NCBI GenBank assembly: GCA_005502445.1
Contig: SCPB01000001.1
Location: 62,001 to 126,000, forward strand
Direction: 5' to 3'
DNA from: Microbacteriaceae bacterium X2B
GTDB taxonomy: Bacteria > Actinomycetota > Actinomycetes > Actinomycetales > Microbacteriaceae
Length of the DNA: 64,000 nucleotides
Part shown: piece after piece, positions 45,929 to 54,547 of the stretch
Numbering within the stretch: position 1 is the stretch's first letter
Layout of the letters: every line of letters begins with the position of its first letter
Program-made: the position numbers and the translations under genes
The notes under the pieces: model-generated
The model's input: only the letters and a program-made list of their open reading frames with translations
Database searches by the model: none
What the model was told of the DNA's origin: nothing

Positions 45929-46174
45929 TCATCTCGCGAGCTCAGGCGAAGTGGCGCTGAAGCTCGGAAACCACTCATCACCGGCCAGTTGTTCTTCGGC
46001 AAGGCACTCGGCCTCGAACTGAGAGGACGCCTGAACGGTGATCGTCCGTCCGGGTCGAAACAGGCCGAAGACCGTTGAAACCTCCCAGTTGTGACGTGCG
46101 CGAAACGTCTCGGGAGGAGTGTCGCTACCGACACCCTCATCGCCCCGACCGAGAGCCGTAACTTCCGTATGCAT
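45929..46174 (-). CDS. Small hypothetical protein
   Basis: An 81-residue protein beginning MHTEVTALGRGDEG, with VFGLFRPGRTITVQASSQFE, AECLAEEQLAGDEWF near the end. A strong GGGGAGG lies seven bases upstream of the ATG, which supports translation. It diverges from the plus-strand gene at 46408 across a 233-base regulatory gap. The function is unknown. Confidence 0.55.
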   Translation of the reverse strand: MHTEVTALGRGDEGVGSDTPPETFRARHNWEVSTVFGLFRPGRTITVQASSQFEAECLAEEQLAGDEWFPSFSATSPELAR

Positions 46175-46407
46175 CAGTGCCTCCCCTGTCTTGCTTGGAG
46201 GCTAGGTACGCGGTCTTCCGCGCGACAAAGAGTTTCTGCGGGAGTTCAACTGGGTCGGAAATCGGACGCCGAGCGCAATACTGGGAGTGCATATTCCGCG
46301 CCACGGAATACCTGTGTGCAAGTGGAACGGGCCGTCGTAGGCTAAGCCCGAGCGGAGCAGATGACAGGCGGCACCGCTCACCACACCTTTCGGCGAGGAG
46401 GTATCAG

Positions 46408-46647
46408 ATGAAACACGGCAACGAAGTGAAGCTGTTCGAGGTTCTTGCGAACACCGACACGGCGGGTCTGGACGGTTGCGTCGGGGGTAACTGCCCGACC
46501 GTCTACGCAACGGCAGAAGGAGACCTTCTGGTCCAGGGGTACACGGCGGACGACCTCTTCGAAGGATCGTTCATTCCCGATGGCGAGTCAGTGGTTCGCA
46601 TTCCTGCGGGATTGATTCGTCAGCTCGTGGAGCGCAACAGTCTCTGA
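46408..46647 (+). CDS. Small hypothetical protein with strong ribosome site
   Basis: A 79-residue protein (EVKLFEVLANTDTAGLDGCV, GNCPTVYATAEGDLLVQGY, VVRIPAGLIRQLVERNSL). The ATG is preceded by GAGGAGGT, a near-perfect Shine-Dalgarno. The composition resembles small proteins that sit next to XRE/DUF5753 regulators in streptomycete and Microbacterium genomes. It is closed by its own terminator, so it is a separate unit from the following regulator pair. Confidence 0.65.
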   Translation: MKHGNEVKLFEVLANTDTAGLDGCVGGNCPTVYATAEGDLLVQGYTADDLFEGSFIPDGESVVRIPAGLIRQLVERNSL

Positions 46648-46659
46648 CGTGTCAGCAAT

Positions 46660-46702
46660 GTCAAGGCGCCTGAGCTGGTAGTGCGGGCTCAGGCGCCTTG
46701 AC
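46660..46702 (+). terminator. Terminator after the 46408 gene
   Basis: GTCAAGGCGCCTGAGC pairs perfectly with GCTCAGGCGCCTTGAC around an 11-base loop. Confidence 0.85.
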
Positions 46703-46742
46703 TATGTATCGACCAAGTCTCATATTGTGGGGGAGAATGACG

Positions 46743-47240
46743 ATGAACCTAAGTGATCTCTTTGAAGTTTTCGAGCAGTCTGCATTTCGCCTCGAGTCCT
46801 TGGCGGCTTACAAGGTCGACGAAGAGACTGACGCTTTTCGAGAGTTTCGGGATTCGGGAGTTATCCGTCCTGGCTTCAACCACGAGTGGGCCGCGATGGT
46901 GGCCGACGCTGTTGCTGCCGGAAAGACCATGAAGCGCCTGAGGCTTCTTTCCAGCCCATTGAGTGAGTACGAGCGATTCGAGGTCGCTGCGTACGAGGCA
47001 GGACTTGCTGCAGGTGAACACATCCGCGTTGCTGACCGTTCCGAGTTTCAACCTGTGAAGGATTTCTGGCTCTTTGACGAGCGGTGGATCGCTGAGATGA
47101 ATTACACCGACGAGGGCGCCTTCTTGGGAGCTGACGTCAGGGAGGTTGCCGATCAGGACGTCGACGATCTCGAGGCTTGGCGGGTCGCATTTGAGAATGC
47201 TCCGGAACTCAGGCAGCGGTTTCCTCTCGACGAGCGCTAG
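46743..47240 (+). CDS. DUF6879 family protein
   Basis: A 165-residue protein with features of DUF6879: LFEVFEQSAFRLESLAAYKV, then EWAAMVADAVAAGKTMKRLRL, and a C-terminal FWLFDERWIAEMNYTDEGAF. It is followed by a gene for an XRE regulator with a DUF5753 domain, the standard pairing of this family in Actinobacteria. The ATG at 46743 is preferred to one six bases earlier because of better spacing to GGGGGAG. The stop overlaps the next start by one base. Confidence 0.8.
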   Translation: MNLSDLFEVFEQSAFRLESLAAYKVDEETDAFREFRDSGVIRPGFNHEWAAMVADAVAAGKTMKRLRLLSSPLSEYERFEVAAYEAGLAAGEHIRVADRSEFQPVKDFWLFDERWIAEMNYTDEGAFLGADVREVADQDVDDLEAWRVAFENAPELRQRFPLDER

Positions 47241-48106
47241 TGGCGTCAGGTGTGGCTACAGGACTGAGTCCGTCGGACACTCAGATAGCGAGGGTGACGC
47301 TCGGGAAGATGATCCAGCAACTGCGCAAGAGCCGCAGGGTTACGAGCCAGGCTCTTGGGAAGGCTCTTGGCTGGAGTCAGTCAAAGATGTCCAAGGTCGA
47401 GAACGGTGTCGCAGCCATCAAGGAGCACGAGCTTCTAAGGATCGCTGAGATCTTGGGTGCGACGGATCGGCAGATTCAGCAGCTCCAGTTCCGGTTCGGT
47501 CTCACCGAGCTGCCGCCGTTGTCTACGCGGGCATTGGTTGCCCATGGTGTTGATAGGCATCAGAGAGCGATCGCCGAGTATGAGCGGTTAGCTCGAGTAA
47601 TTGATGTGTACTGCCACTCGGTTGTGCCGGGACTCCTGCAGACCCCGGACTACACCCGAGCGTTACTGGGTCACTTCGGTGTTCCCGAGCGAGCCATCGA
47701 CCCTGCAGTGGAGGAGCGTCTGATACGGCAAAGAATTCTTGCGCATGCCGCACGCGAGTTTCACTTTCTACTCAGTGAGACCGTCCTGTATTCACTCGTG
47801 GGTTCGCGCGACGTGCAGGTAGAGCAACTTGAAGCGCTGAAGCTTCGCGCTTTGACGAAGAGCATCCGGATCGGAATCATCCCTACAGCCAGTGGCACTC
47901 CGCCAAGGGCGCTGTCCGAGTTCACTGTGTTCAATTCTGATTTCGTGACTTCCGAGACGGTGGTGATCGAGCAGCATTTCTCCGATCCTGTTGACGTCAA
48001 CGTATTTGTGTCCCTTCATGCTGATTTGAGTAGTCGCGCACACTATGGGCAAGAGTCTGCAGTCCTTATCGATCGCGCCATGTCGGCGCTTATGTCGCAG
48101 GAATGA
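47240..48106 (+). CDS. XRE-type regulator with DUF5753 domain
   Basis: A 288-residue protein. Residues about 20-75 are an XRE helix-turn-helix (LGKMIQQLRKSRRVTSQALG, KALGWSQSKMSKVENGVAAI), followed by the DUF5753 region (YCHSVVPGLLQTPDYTRALL, RIGIIPTASGTPPRALSEFT). Scr1-like proteins of this family regulate partner small proteins and have been linked to development and possibly toxin-antitoxin action. The GTG start overlaps the last base of the DUF6879 stop codon, indicating tight coupling. Confidence 0.88.
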   Translation: MASGVATGLSPSDTQIARVTLGKMIQQLRKSRRVTSQALGKALGWSQSKMSKVENGVAAIKEHELLRIAEILGATDRQIQQLQFRFGLTELPPLSTRALVAHGVDRHQRAIAEYERLARVIDVYCHSVVPGLLQTPDYTRALLGHFGVPERAIDPAVEERLIRQRILAHAAREFHFLLSETVLYSLVGSRDVQVEQLEALKLRALTKSIRIGIIPTASGTPPRALSEFTVFNSDFVTSETVVIEQHFSDPVDVNVFVSLHADLSSRAHYGQESAVLIDRAMSALMSQE

Positions 48107-48212
48107 ACGATCTCAGTCCGGATAAGTGTTGTCTTATGAACATCATTGCCGAACAGAATATTGACGCCTGACGCGCTCAGTTCATACTCATCCCCACGCT
48201 TCCTCGTCCGAG

Positions 48213-48258
48213 AGCGGCTCAAGCAGAGGAACCCAGTTCCGGGTTCGTCGGCCGCTCG
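48213..48258 (+). ncRNA. Structured leader, copy 1
   Basis: GCGGCTCAAGCAGAGGAACC, then a CAGTT loop region and CCGGGTTCGTCGGCCGCTCG, folds into an outer AGCGGC/GCCGCT stem and an inner GAACC/GGTTC stem. It ends just before the GAGGAGGAGG ribosome site of the ribbon-helix-helix gene. A second copy occurs at 48703. Confidence 0.55.
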
Positions 48259-48281
48259 AAGAGGAGGAGGTGAGGAGCATC

Positions 48282-48614
48282 ATGACCGATGCCACCCCGC
48301 CGGCCGGAGCGTATCCGGCAACCAGTCAGATGCGGACACTTGCTGTGCGCATCACCGACGACCTGCGTGCGCAGCTGGACGTCATCGCCCAGCTCAACGA
48401 CCGCAGTGTCACCGAGGAGATCCGCATTGCCCTCGAGGCCTGGGTTGTGACCAGCAAGTCCGACCCGAAGGTGCTCGCCAGGGCAGAGACGGTTCGGGCG
48501 GAGATCGAGCGCGAAGCGAAGACCAAGCAGAGCGCGATCGAGGCCATCTTCGGCGGTGAACCAGCTCCCACAAGCGCGCCGCGCGCCAAGGGAAAGTCGT
48601 CTACTGAAGAGTGA
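48282..48614 (+). CDS. Ribbon-helix-helix (Arc-type) DNA-binding protein
   Basis: A 110-residue protein with a ribbon-helix-helix fold at about residues 17-60 (MRTLAVRITDDLRAQLDVIA, NDRSVTEEIRIALEAWVV), resembling antitoxin-type or plasmid-control repressors. The C-terminal part is charged and Ala/Ser/Pro-rich. The ATG at 48282 follows TGAGGAGC at suitable spacing and is chosen over the in-frame GTG at 48270. It may regulate the element; no toxin gene is adjacent. Confidence 0.7.
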   Translation: MTDATPPAGAYPATSQMRTLAVRITDDLRAQLDVIAQLNDRSVTEEIRIALEAWVVTSKSDPKVLARAETVRAEIEREAKTKQSAIEAIFGGEPAPTSAPRAKGKSSTEE

Positions 48615-48702
48615 CTGGCATCGGCGGTCGCCTTCGGGGTTGAGCGCGTCCTGCGCTCTCCCGGGGCGGCCGTCGCCAACACTTCGCCCTCGTTGGTGCT
48701 GT

Positions 48703-48740
48703 GCGGCTCATCAGAGAACCACCCGGTTCCCGGCCGCTCG
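48703..48740 (+). ncRNA. Structured leader, copy 2
   Basis: GCGGCTCATCAGAGAACCAC followed by CCGGTTCCCGGCCGCTCG forms the same two-stem structure as the element at 48213 and again abuts a ribosome site (AAGGAGG), here of the DUF3846-like gene. Confidence 0.55.
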
Positions 48741-48758
48741 CATCAAGGAGGTTGAGTC

Positions 48759-49283
48759 ATGACGAAAGGCATTGTCGTGCCACACGACGCAGAAACGGCG
48801 CTCGAAGTTCGCGAGTTCTCGGAGTTCGGCGACTACCAGAAGGCCGTCGACGGATGGATCGAAGCAGTCGACATCCCGTCGCTCGGAGTCATGGTGTTTG
48901 TCAACGAGGAAGGTCTGCTGAAGCACCTGCCCCTGAACTCGCGCATGACCTTCCTGTGGTGGTTCCACGTTCCGGAAGCCCGGCAGCGCGCGATGCTGGT
49001 CGGCAACGCCGTCATCGTCGGCGCGCCTGACGAGGATGGCAACACGACCGACGTCCCCCAGACGGTCATCTCGCTGCTCATGGAGACCCAGGTCTACAGG
49101 GTCGAAGTGCAGGTGATCGGCGAGACCGAGTGGCACCGGAACGCTGCGAAGTACACCGACTACTGGGAGGCAGTCATCTGGGCGATGCTCCTGCTGGAGC
49201 GGTGGGCGCTGGCCACGGATGTTCGCGTCGTGCCCGTGCTCGACCAGGACATGTTGCCCATCTTCAGAGAGGACACTCTCTGA
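48759..49283 (+). CDS. DUF3846-like element protein
   Basis: A 174-residue soluble protein. The N-terminal half, EFSEFGDYQKAVDGWIEAVD, then GVMVFVNEEGLLKHLPLNSR and GNAVIVGAPDEDGNT, fits DUF3846, a family frequent on actinobacterial plasmids and integrative elements. The C-terminal part is less recognisable. It has an AAGGAGG ribosome site placed right after a structured leader and is followed by a long hairpin terminator. The role is unknown. Confidence 0.65.
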   Translation: MTKGIVVPHDAETALEVREFSEFGDYQKAVDGWIEAVDIPSLGVMVFVNEEGLLKHLPLNSRMTFLWWFHVPEARQRAMLVGNAVIVGAPDEDGNTTDVPQTVISLLMETQVYRVEVQVIGETEWHRNAAKYTDYWEAVIWAMLLLERWALATDVRVVPVLDQDMLPIFREDTL

Positions 49284-49293
49284 AGCATGCGCG

Positions 49294-49336
49294 GGTCGGC
49301 TGGACTTGAGTGCTCTCCACGCTCGTCCGGCCGACC
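49294..49336 (+). terminator. Hairpin terminator before the defence operon
   Basis: GGTCGGCTGGAC pairs with GTCCGGCCGACC (one G-T pair) across a 19-base loop. It isolates the helicase/RM operon from the upstream genes. Confidence 0.65.
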
Positions 49337-49554
49337 ATGCGCCCCGTAACCCTCGGGAATGGCCTCGAGGGTTCTTGACCGTTCTCGAGGTTTCCTTCAT
49401 AGTCAGCAGCATCGATGCCATCTCCGGCATCCAAGTTCAGACATGTCGACGCGTTCGTAATCCCCCGATAGGGACGGCGGCGCGGATAGCCTGAACCCAA
49501 CCAGATCAGCACGAATCAAGGCAATAGCGACCACGAGAGGAGCGAACCCAAGAG

Positions 49555-49644
49555 ATGACCCACCAAGCACCCACAACACCAGCGGATCCTTTTCGCCCTC
49601 AAACGACCCCGCTCGCCACACCTCTTCAGGAGTCCATGTCGTGA
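49555..49644 (+). CDS. Short ORF coupled to the SNF2 helicase gene
   Basis: A 29-codon frame starting MTHQAPTTPADPFRPQTTPL ends in TGA that overlaps the GTG start of the helicase (GTGA). Such an overlap usually means translational coupling, so the frame may be a leader peptide that loads ribosomes for the helicase. Upstream is only a modest ribosome site (GAGAGGAG, somewhat far). The Pro/Thr-rich sequence has no recognisable fold. Confidence 0.4.
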   Translation: MTHQAPTTPADPFRPQTTPLATPLQESMS

Positions 49645-52535
49645 GCGGCCTGTCGAACCATCAGGCCAAGTACTTCGCGCACGAGCTTCAGCGCAGCTAC
49701 GCCAACGACCACGTCGGCAAGCTCGCAGGGCTGCTTTTCGATGCTCAGGTTGAACCGAAGCCACACCAGATCGACGCGGCTCTCTTCGCCCTGCAAACGC
49801 CGTTCTTGCCGGGCGTGATTCTCGCTGACGAGGTCGGTCTCGGAAAGACGATCGAAGCAGGAATCGTCATCAGTCAGTACTGGGCCGAACGGCGCCGCGA
49901 CATTCTCGTTATCGCACCGTCGAGTCTTCGCCAGCAGTGGCAGCAAGAACTCAGCGAGAAGTTCCTGATCCCGTCGAGCATTCTCGAACCCCGCACGAGA
50001 GACTCGATGCTGGCCTCGACTGGTCGCCGTCAACCACTGGTGTTGATTTGCTCCTACGAGTTCGCGCTCCGACACGAGGCGTCCCTCTTGCGATCGTGGG
50101 ATCTGGTGATCGCTGATGAAGCACACCGCCTGCGCAATTTCTGGACGGGTAAGGGGAAGGCTTCCGATGCGGTCTCGCATATCGTTCGAGGCGCGCACAA
50201 GACGGTGCTGCTGACTGCCACCCCGCTCCAGAACAAGCTCGAAGAGCTATACGGGCTGGTGTCGGTGTTCGACCCCGACTACTTCTACTCGCTCGACGCC
50301 TTCCGTGAGCGTTACGTCAAGCACCGTGACATCAGCGGTGACGATCTCGCCGATCGTGTCGCTGTCATCTCGAAACGCACGCTTCGCCGGGATGCTGACA
50401 AGTACATTCACTTCACCAAGCGTCTGCCGCTCACGGTGGAGTTCACCCCGAGCGAGGATGAGCGCAGGCTCTACAACCTGGTCAACGAGTATCTGCAGCG
50501 CCCGATTCTGTATGCCTTCGCCGGGAGTCAACGACACCTGTCTGCGCTGATCATTCGCAAGCGACTTGGCTCATCTACGTACGCGGTCGCGAGTACTTTG
50601 GAGAACATCGCCAACCGACTGGCAGCCGAGATCGAAGCCGGCCAACGACGGGATGCTCGCGGGGGAATCATCTCGATCGACTTCGACGGTGATGAACTGA
50701 CCAGCGAAGAACTTGAGGAAGCCGAGGTCGCAGACCTCAACGCGGCAGCCGCAGAGGCCACACAAGACGACGTGGACGAAGTGGCACGGATCGCGGCCAT
50801 GAAGCAAGAGGTCGCAGAGCTGCGAGAGTTCGCTGCTCTCGCCCGATCGATCACCGTCAATCAGAAGGCCGTGAAGCTCGTCGAGGCGATTGGGCTTGGG
50901 TTCGAACGGCTCCGTCAGCTTGGCGCTCCCGAGAAGGCGATCATCTTCACTGACTCAACCAAGACACAGGAGTACATCGCCCGCTCACTCACCGAAGCAG
51001 GGCTCGGCGACGGGCTCGTATTGTTCAACGGGTCCAACACCTCGCCCGAGCAGAACGCGATATACCAGGCGTGGCTCGAGAAGAACAAAGACGGCGACCT
51101 GATCACGGGCATCCCTGCCGTCGACCGTCGCAAGGCGCTCGTGGAGTACTTCCGGCTCGAGGGCACGATCATGATCGCCACCGAAGCAGCTGCGGAAGGC
51201 ATCAACCTCCAGTTCTGCTCGATGGTGGTCAACTACGACCTGCCGTGGAACCCGCAACGGGTCGAGCAACGCATCGGACGAGCTCACCGATTCGGCCAGA
51301 AGTACGACGTCGTCGTGGTCAACCTCTCCAACAAGGGCAACCTCGCCGAACAACGCATCCTTCAACTGCTCGATCAGAAGTTCCACCTGTTCTCCAGCGT
51401 CTTCGGAGCCTCCGACGAAGTGCTGGGTGCGATCGAAGACGGACTCGATTTTGAGAAGACCATCAGCAACATCCTGAACTCCAGTCGCACCGACGAGGAG
51501 ATCGACATAGCCTTCAAGTTGCTGGAAGAGCAGTACGCCACAGAGATCTCCGCCGAGATGGCGAGTGCCAAAGCGAAAGTCTTCGACAACCTCGACCCAC
51601 ACGTGCAAGACCGCCTCAAGGCGTACGACACGCAGTCGGGGGAGGTGCTGAACAAGTTCGAGCGTCTTCTGCTCGGCGTCACTCGACACGAGCTTGCCGA
51701 TCACGCAAAGTTCGAAGGTGACGGCAGGCACTTCCGTCTGCACACTTCGCCAGTCCCCGAGGCCCCGACCGGACGCTACTTCTTCAAGTCGCAGCCGCTG
51801 GAGAACGCTCACCAGTACCGCTACTCCAGCCCGCTCGCGCAACACGTGCTCGAGTCGGCGAAGGCCAGCTCGACACCAGCGTTGGAACTGACCTTCTCCC
51901 TTGGCGCCTCGGAACGGGTGACGACGGCGGCACGAGCACTCGAGGGTCAATCGGGCGAGATGATCGTCAACGTCATCACGTACTCGATGAAGGCGCGCGA
52001 TGAAGATGTGTCCGAGTCCTACATGCTCGCCGGCGCTCTGACCGATGTCGGTGCCTGGCTAGACGATGAATACGTCGCCGACATCCTGGACCTGGCCTGC
52101 GTCGACGTCAGTAGCCAGCTCATCGAGGTCGATGAACAAAAGTTCGAGCCTCACTTCGCAGCTCACCAGTCCGAGCTGGAGAAGGAAGTCCAGGGTCGCA
52201 ACTCGCGCTACTACGACCAGCAGGAGGAACTGCTCTACCGCAACCAACAGGACCGCAAGGCCGAGCATGAGGGGCAGATCCGCGAGTACCGCGCCAAAGA
52301 GAAGGAAGCCCGAAAGGCCGCACGGCAGACGGACGACCCGATGGAACAGCTGCGGTACAAGAAGGAAGCACGCCGCTGGGAGCAGAAGGCCGAAGATGCC
52401 GACGAGGAGTTCCGCGAACTGAAGAAGCAGCTGCGTCAAGAAGCGGACAAGTACTTGGAACTGATCGAACAATCACTGCAGGGGACACAGCACGTAGAAC
52501 GGCTCTTCACGATCCGGTGGAAGGTCACTTCCTAG
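49641..52535 (+). CDS. SNF2-family helicase of the defence operon (DrmD/RapA-like)
   Basis: A 964-residue superfamily 2 translocase. Walker A is ADEVGLGKTIEAG (62-74), Walker B DEAHRLRN (159-166), motif III LLTATPLQNKLEELYGLV, and the second RecA domain has ATEAAAEGINLQFCSMVVNY (about 513) and QRVEQRIGRAHRFGQ. An acidic insertion lies near 350-375, and the last 110 residues are a long charged coiled coil. It most resembles RapA-like SNF2 helicases such as DrmD of DISARM systems. It is the first large gene of an operon with type III Mod, Res and an OLD-like protein. The GTG start is chosen from the overlap with the short ORF. Confidence 0.88.
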   Translation: MSGLSNHQAKYFAHELQRSYANDHVGKLAGLLFDAQVEPKPHQIDAALFALQTPFLPGVILADEVGLGKTIEAGIVISQYWAERRRDILVIAPSSLRQQWQQELSEKFLIPSSILEPRTRDSMLASTGRRQPLVLICSYEFALRHEASLLRSWDLVIADEAHRLRNFWTGKGKASDAVSHIVRGAHKTVLLTATPLQNKLEELYGLVSVFDPDYFYSLDAFRERYVKHRDISGDDLADRVAVISKRTLRRDADKYIHFTKRLPLTVEFTPSEDERRLYNLVNEYLQRPILYAFAGSQRHLSALIIRKRLGSSTYAVASTLENIANRLAAEIEAGQRRDARGGIISIDFDGDELTSEELEEAEVADLNAAAAEATQDDVDEVARIAAMKQEVAELREFAALARSITVNQKAVKLVEAIGLGFERLRQLGAPEKAIIFTDSTKTQEYIARSLTEAGLGDGLVLFNGSNTSPEQNAIYQAWLEKNKDGDLITGIPAVDRRKALVEYFRLEGTIMIATEAAAEGINLQFCSMVVNYDLPWNPQRVEQRIGRAHRFGQKYDVVVVNLSNKGNLAEQRILQLLDQKFHLFSSVFGASDEVLGAIEDGLDFEKTISNILNSSRTDEEIDIAFKLLEEQYATEISAEMASAKAKVFDNLDPHVQDRLKAYDTQSGEVLNKFERLLLGVTRHELADHAKFEGDGRHFRLHTSPVPEAPTGRYFFKSQPLENAHQYRYSSPLAQHVLESAKASSTPALELTFSLGASERVTTAARALEGQSGEMIVNVITYSMKARDEDVSESYMLAGALTDVGAWLDDEYVADILDLACVDVSSQLIEVDEQKFEPHFAAHQSELEKEVQGRNSRYYDQQEELLYRNQQDRKAEHEGQIREYRAKEKEARKAARQTDDPMEQLRYKKEARRWEQKAEDADEEFRELKKQLRQEADKYLELIEQSLQGTQHVERLFTIRWKVTS

Positions 52536-52579
52536 CCAGAGATCGGCCCCCGTGTTAAGATAATGAAGGAAAATTACTT

Positions 52580-54547
52580 ATGACTGACGATATCTACGAA
52601 ACACCATCCGCGACCCCTGACTTCAAGACCGAGCTCGCAGTGAAATTGGCAGAGCTCGTGCCGGAGGCGGTCGCGGACGGCAAGGTGGACGTCGTCAAGC
52701 TCCAGGAACTTCTTGCGTCGGATGCCGCTGACGGCAACGAGCGATTCGGGTTGTTCTGGCCCGGCAAGAAGCGCGCACTGCGTGCTGCGCAGGAGCCGAC
52801 TTCGGCCACCCTAAAGCCTGACTTTGAGAACTCGAAGAACTGGGACACGACGAAGAACGTCTTTATCGAGGGGGACAACCTCGAAGTCCTAAAGATTTTG
52901 CAGAAGCACTATCACGGCAGGATCAAACTGATCTACATTGATCCGCCCTACAACACCGGCAAAGATTTCGTCTACCCGGACAACTACAAGGAGGGTCTCG
53001 ATACCTACCTCGAGTGGACTCGCCAGGTAAACGAGGAAGGCAAGAAGGTATCAACCAATAGTGAGACCGAGGGTCGATATCACTCCAATTGGCTCAACAT
53101 GATGTACCCACGCCTGAAGTTGGCGAGGAATCTCCTTACCCATGACGGCGTCATATTTATCTCCATCGATGACCACGAGATTGACAATCTGACTCGGCTC
53201 GGGAAGGAGATCTTCGGTGAGGACAATCTGATCGCGACGCTCCCGAGGGTCACAAAGCGAGCCGGTAAGAGCGGTGACTTGATCGCCTTCAACCATGATT
53301 ATGTTTTGGCATTTTCACGCAGCGCGAGCGTCATGCTTAATCGGTTCTCGCACACCGATGAGGGCTTCAGGTATTCTGACGAGTTTGAATCAGAGCGTGG
53401 AAAGTACAAACTTAACCAGACGCTTGACTATGGTTCGATTCAGTACTCGAGATCGCTCGACTATGAGATCGAGTTGGCTGGGCACGTATTTCGCCCTGGG
53501 GGAGCAAGTCGCGAACAGATGTTGGCAAGGCAGGCTCGGAATCCTAGGACCGACTACTGCTGGAGGTGGTCGCGCGATCTTTTCGAGTTCGGATTGAGTA
53601 ACGGGTTCGTTGTCGTTAAGGAGGGGCGCGCCGGCCCTCGTATCTATACAAAGACTTACCAAAACGCGACCATTAAGGAGATTGGTGGCCGTTATGAGGT
53701 CGTACTCCAGGATCGCACTAAGGCCTTTACCACTCTTGACTTTCTTGACAACCGCTACTCAAATGACAACGCGAAAAAGGGACTCAGTTCTCTTCTCGAA
53801 ATTAGTGCGTTCGATTACACAAAGCCAGTTGACCTGGTCAAGATGATCGTTGCGTTGTCGACGAGCCCCCACGGGAATGATGTGGTACTCGATTTCTTCT
53901 CGGGCTCGGCCACAACAGCGCATGCCGTGATGCAGTTGAATGCCGAGGACGGAGGTAACCGGCGACACATCCAAGTCCAGCTGCCCGAGCCCACACCAGA
54001 GGGGTCGGAGGCGCGGGCCTCAGGCTACTCCAGCATCTCGAACATTTCTCGCAAGCGCATTGACCTCGCGGGCGAGTCGATTCAAGGTATGCGCCAAGCT
54101 CAGCTTGCTCACGATGCGGATGCTTTGGACATTGGGTTCAGGTCGTACTCCCTTACCGACAGCAATTTCAGTAAGTGGCGTATTGGAAGTGAGGTTGACG
54201 GCGGCAAGCTCGAACAGCATTTGCTGGACCTTCGAGAGAGCGCTTCCGACGACGCTAGCGAAGACTCGTTGCTTGTGGAACTCCTGCTCAAGCAGGGCTA
54301 CTCCCTTACCGAGAAGATCTCATCCACCGAAGTGGACGGACTTGAACTTCGTTCGGTTGGCGGTGGTGTAGTCCTCGCTTACCTTAGCGAGGCGGTAAAG
54401 CCCTCTCTCGAGCAGCTTCGTGCTGTAGTCGAACAGGATCCTGCACGCATCATCGTTCTTGAAGATGCTTTCCATGGTGACGATGAACTGAAGACCAACC
54501 TGGCCCAGCTCTGCAAGAGCAAAGGCATTGAACTCTGGACCGCGTGA
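52580..54547 (+). CDS. mod: Type III restriction-modification DNA methyltransferase (Mod)
   Basis: A 655-residue beta-class adenine methyltransferase. Motif IV IDPPYNTGKDFVYPDNY lies at about 120-136 and motif I VLDFFSGSATTAHAVMQL near 435-452, the order of type III Mod proteins; NVFIEGDNLEVLKILQKHYH precedes the catalytic site. The region between the motifs (about 230-400) should hold the target-recognition domain, and its DNA is clearly poorer in GC than both ends, suggesting exchange of specificity. The stop overlaps the res ATG (ATGA). A possible TAAGAT -10 element lies just upstream. Confidence 0.93.
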   Translation: MTDDIYETPSATPDFKTELAVKLAELVPEAVADGKVDVVKLQELLASDAADGNERFGLFWPGKKRALRAAQEPTSATLKPDFENSKNWDTTKNVFIEGDNLEVLKILQKHYHGRIKLIYIDPPYNTGKDFVYPDNYKEGLDTYLEWTRQVNEEGKKVSTNSETEGRYHSNWLNMMYPRLKLARNLLTHDGVIFISIDDHEIDNLTRLGKEIFGEDNLIATLPRVTKRAGKSGDLIAFNHDYVLAFSRSASVMLNRFSHTDEGFRYSDEFESERGKYKLNQTLDYGSIQYSRSLDYEIELAGHVFRPGGASREQMLARQARNPRTDYCWRWSRDLFEFGLSNGFVVVKEGRAGPRIYTKTYQNATIKEIGGRYEVVLQDRTKAFTTLDFLDNRYSNDNAKKGLSSLLEISAFDYTKPVDLVKMIVALSTSPHGNDVVLDFFSGSATTAHAVMQLNAEDGGNRRHIQVQLPEPTPEGSEARASGYSSISNISRKRIDLAGESIQGMRQAQLAHDADALDIGFRSYSLTDSNFSKWRIGSEVDGGKLEQHLLDLRESASDDASEDSLLVELLLKQGYSLTEKISSTEVDGLELRSVGGGVVLAYLSEAVKPSLEQLRAVVEQDPARIIVLEDAFHGDDELKTNLAQLCKSKGIELWTA

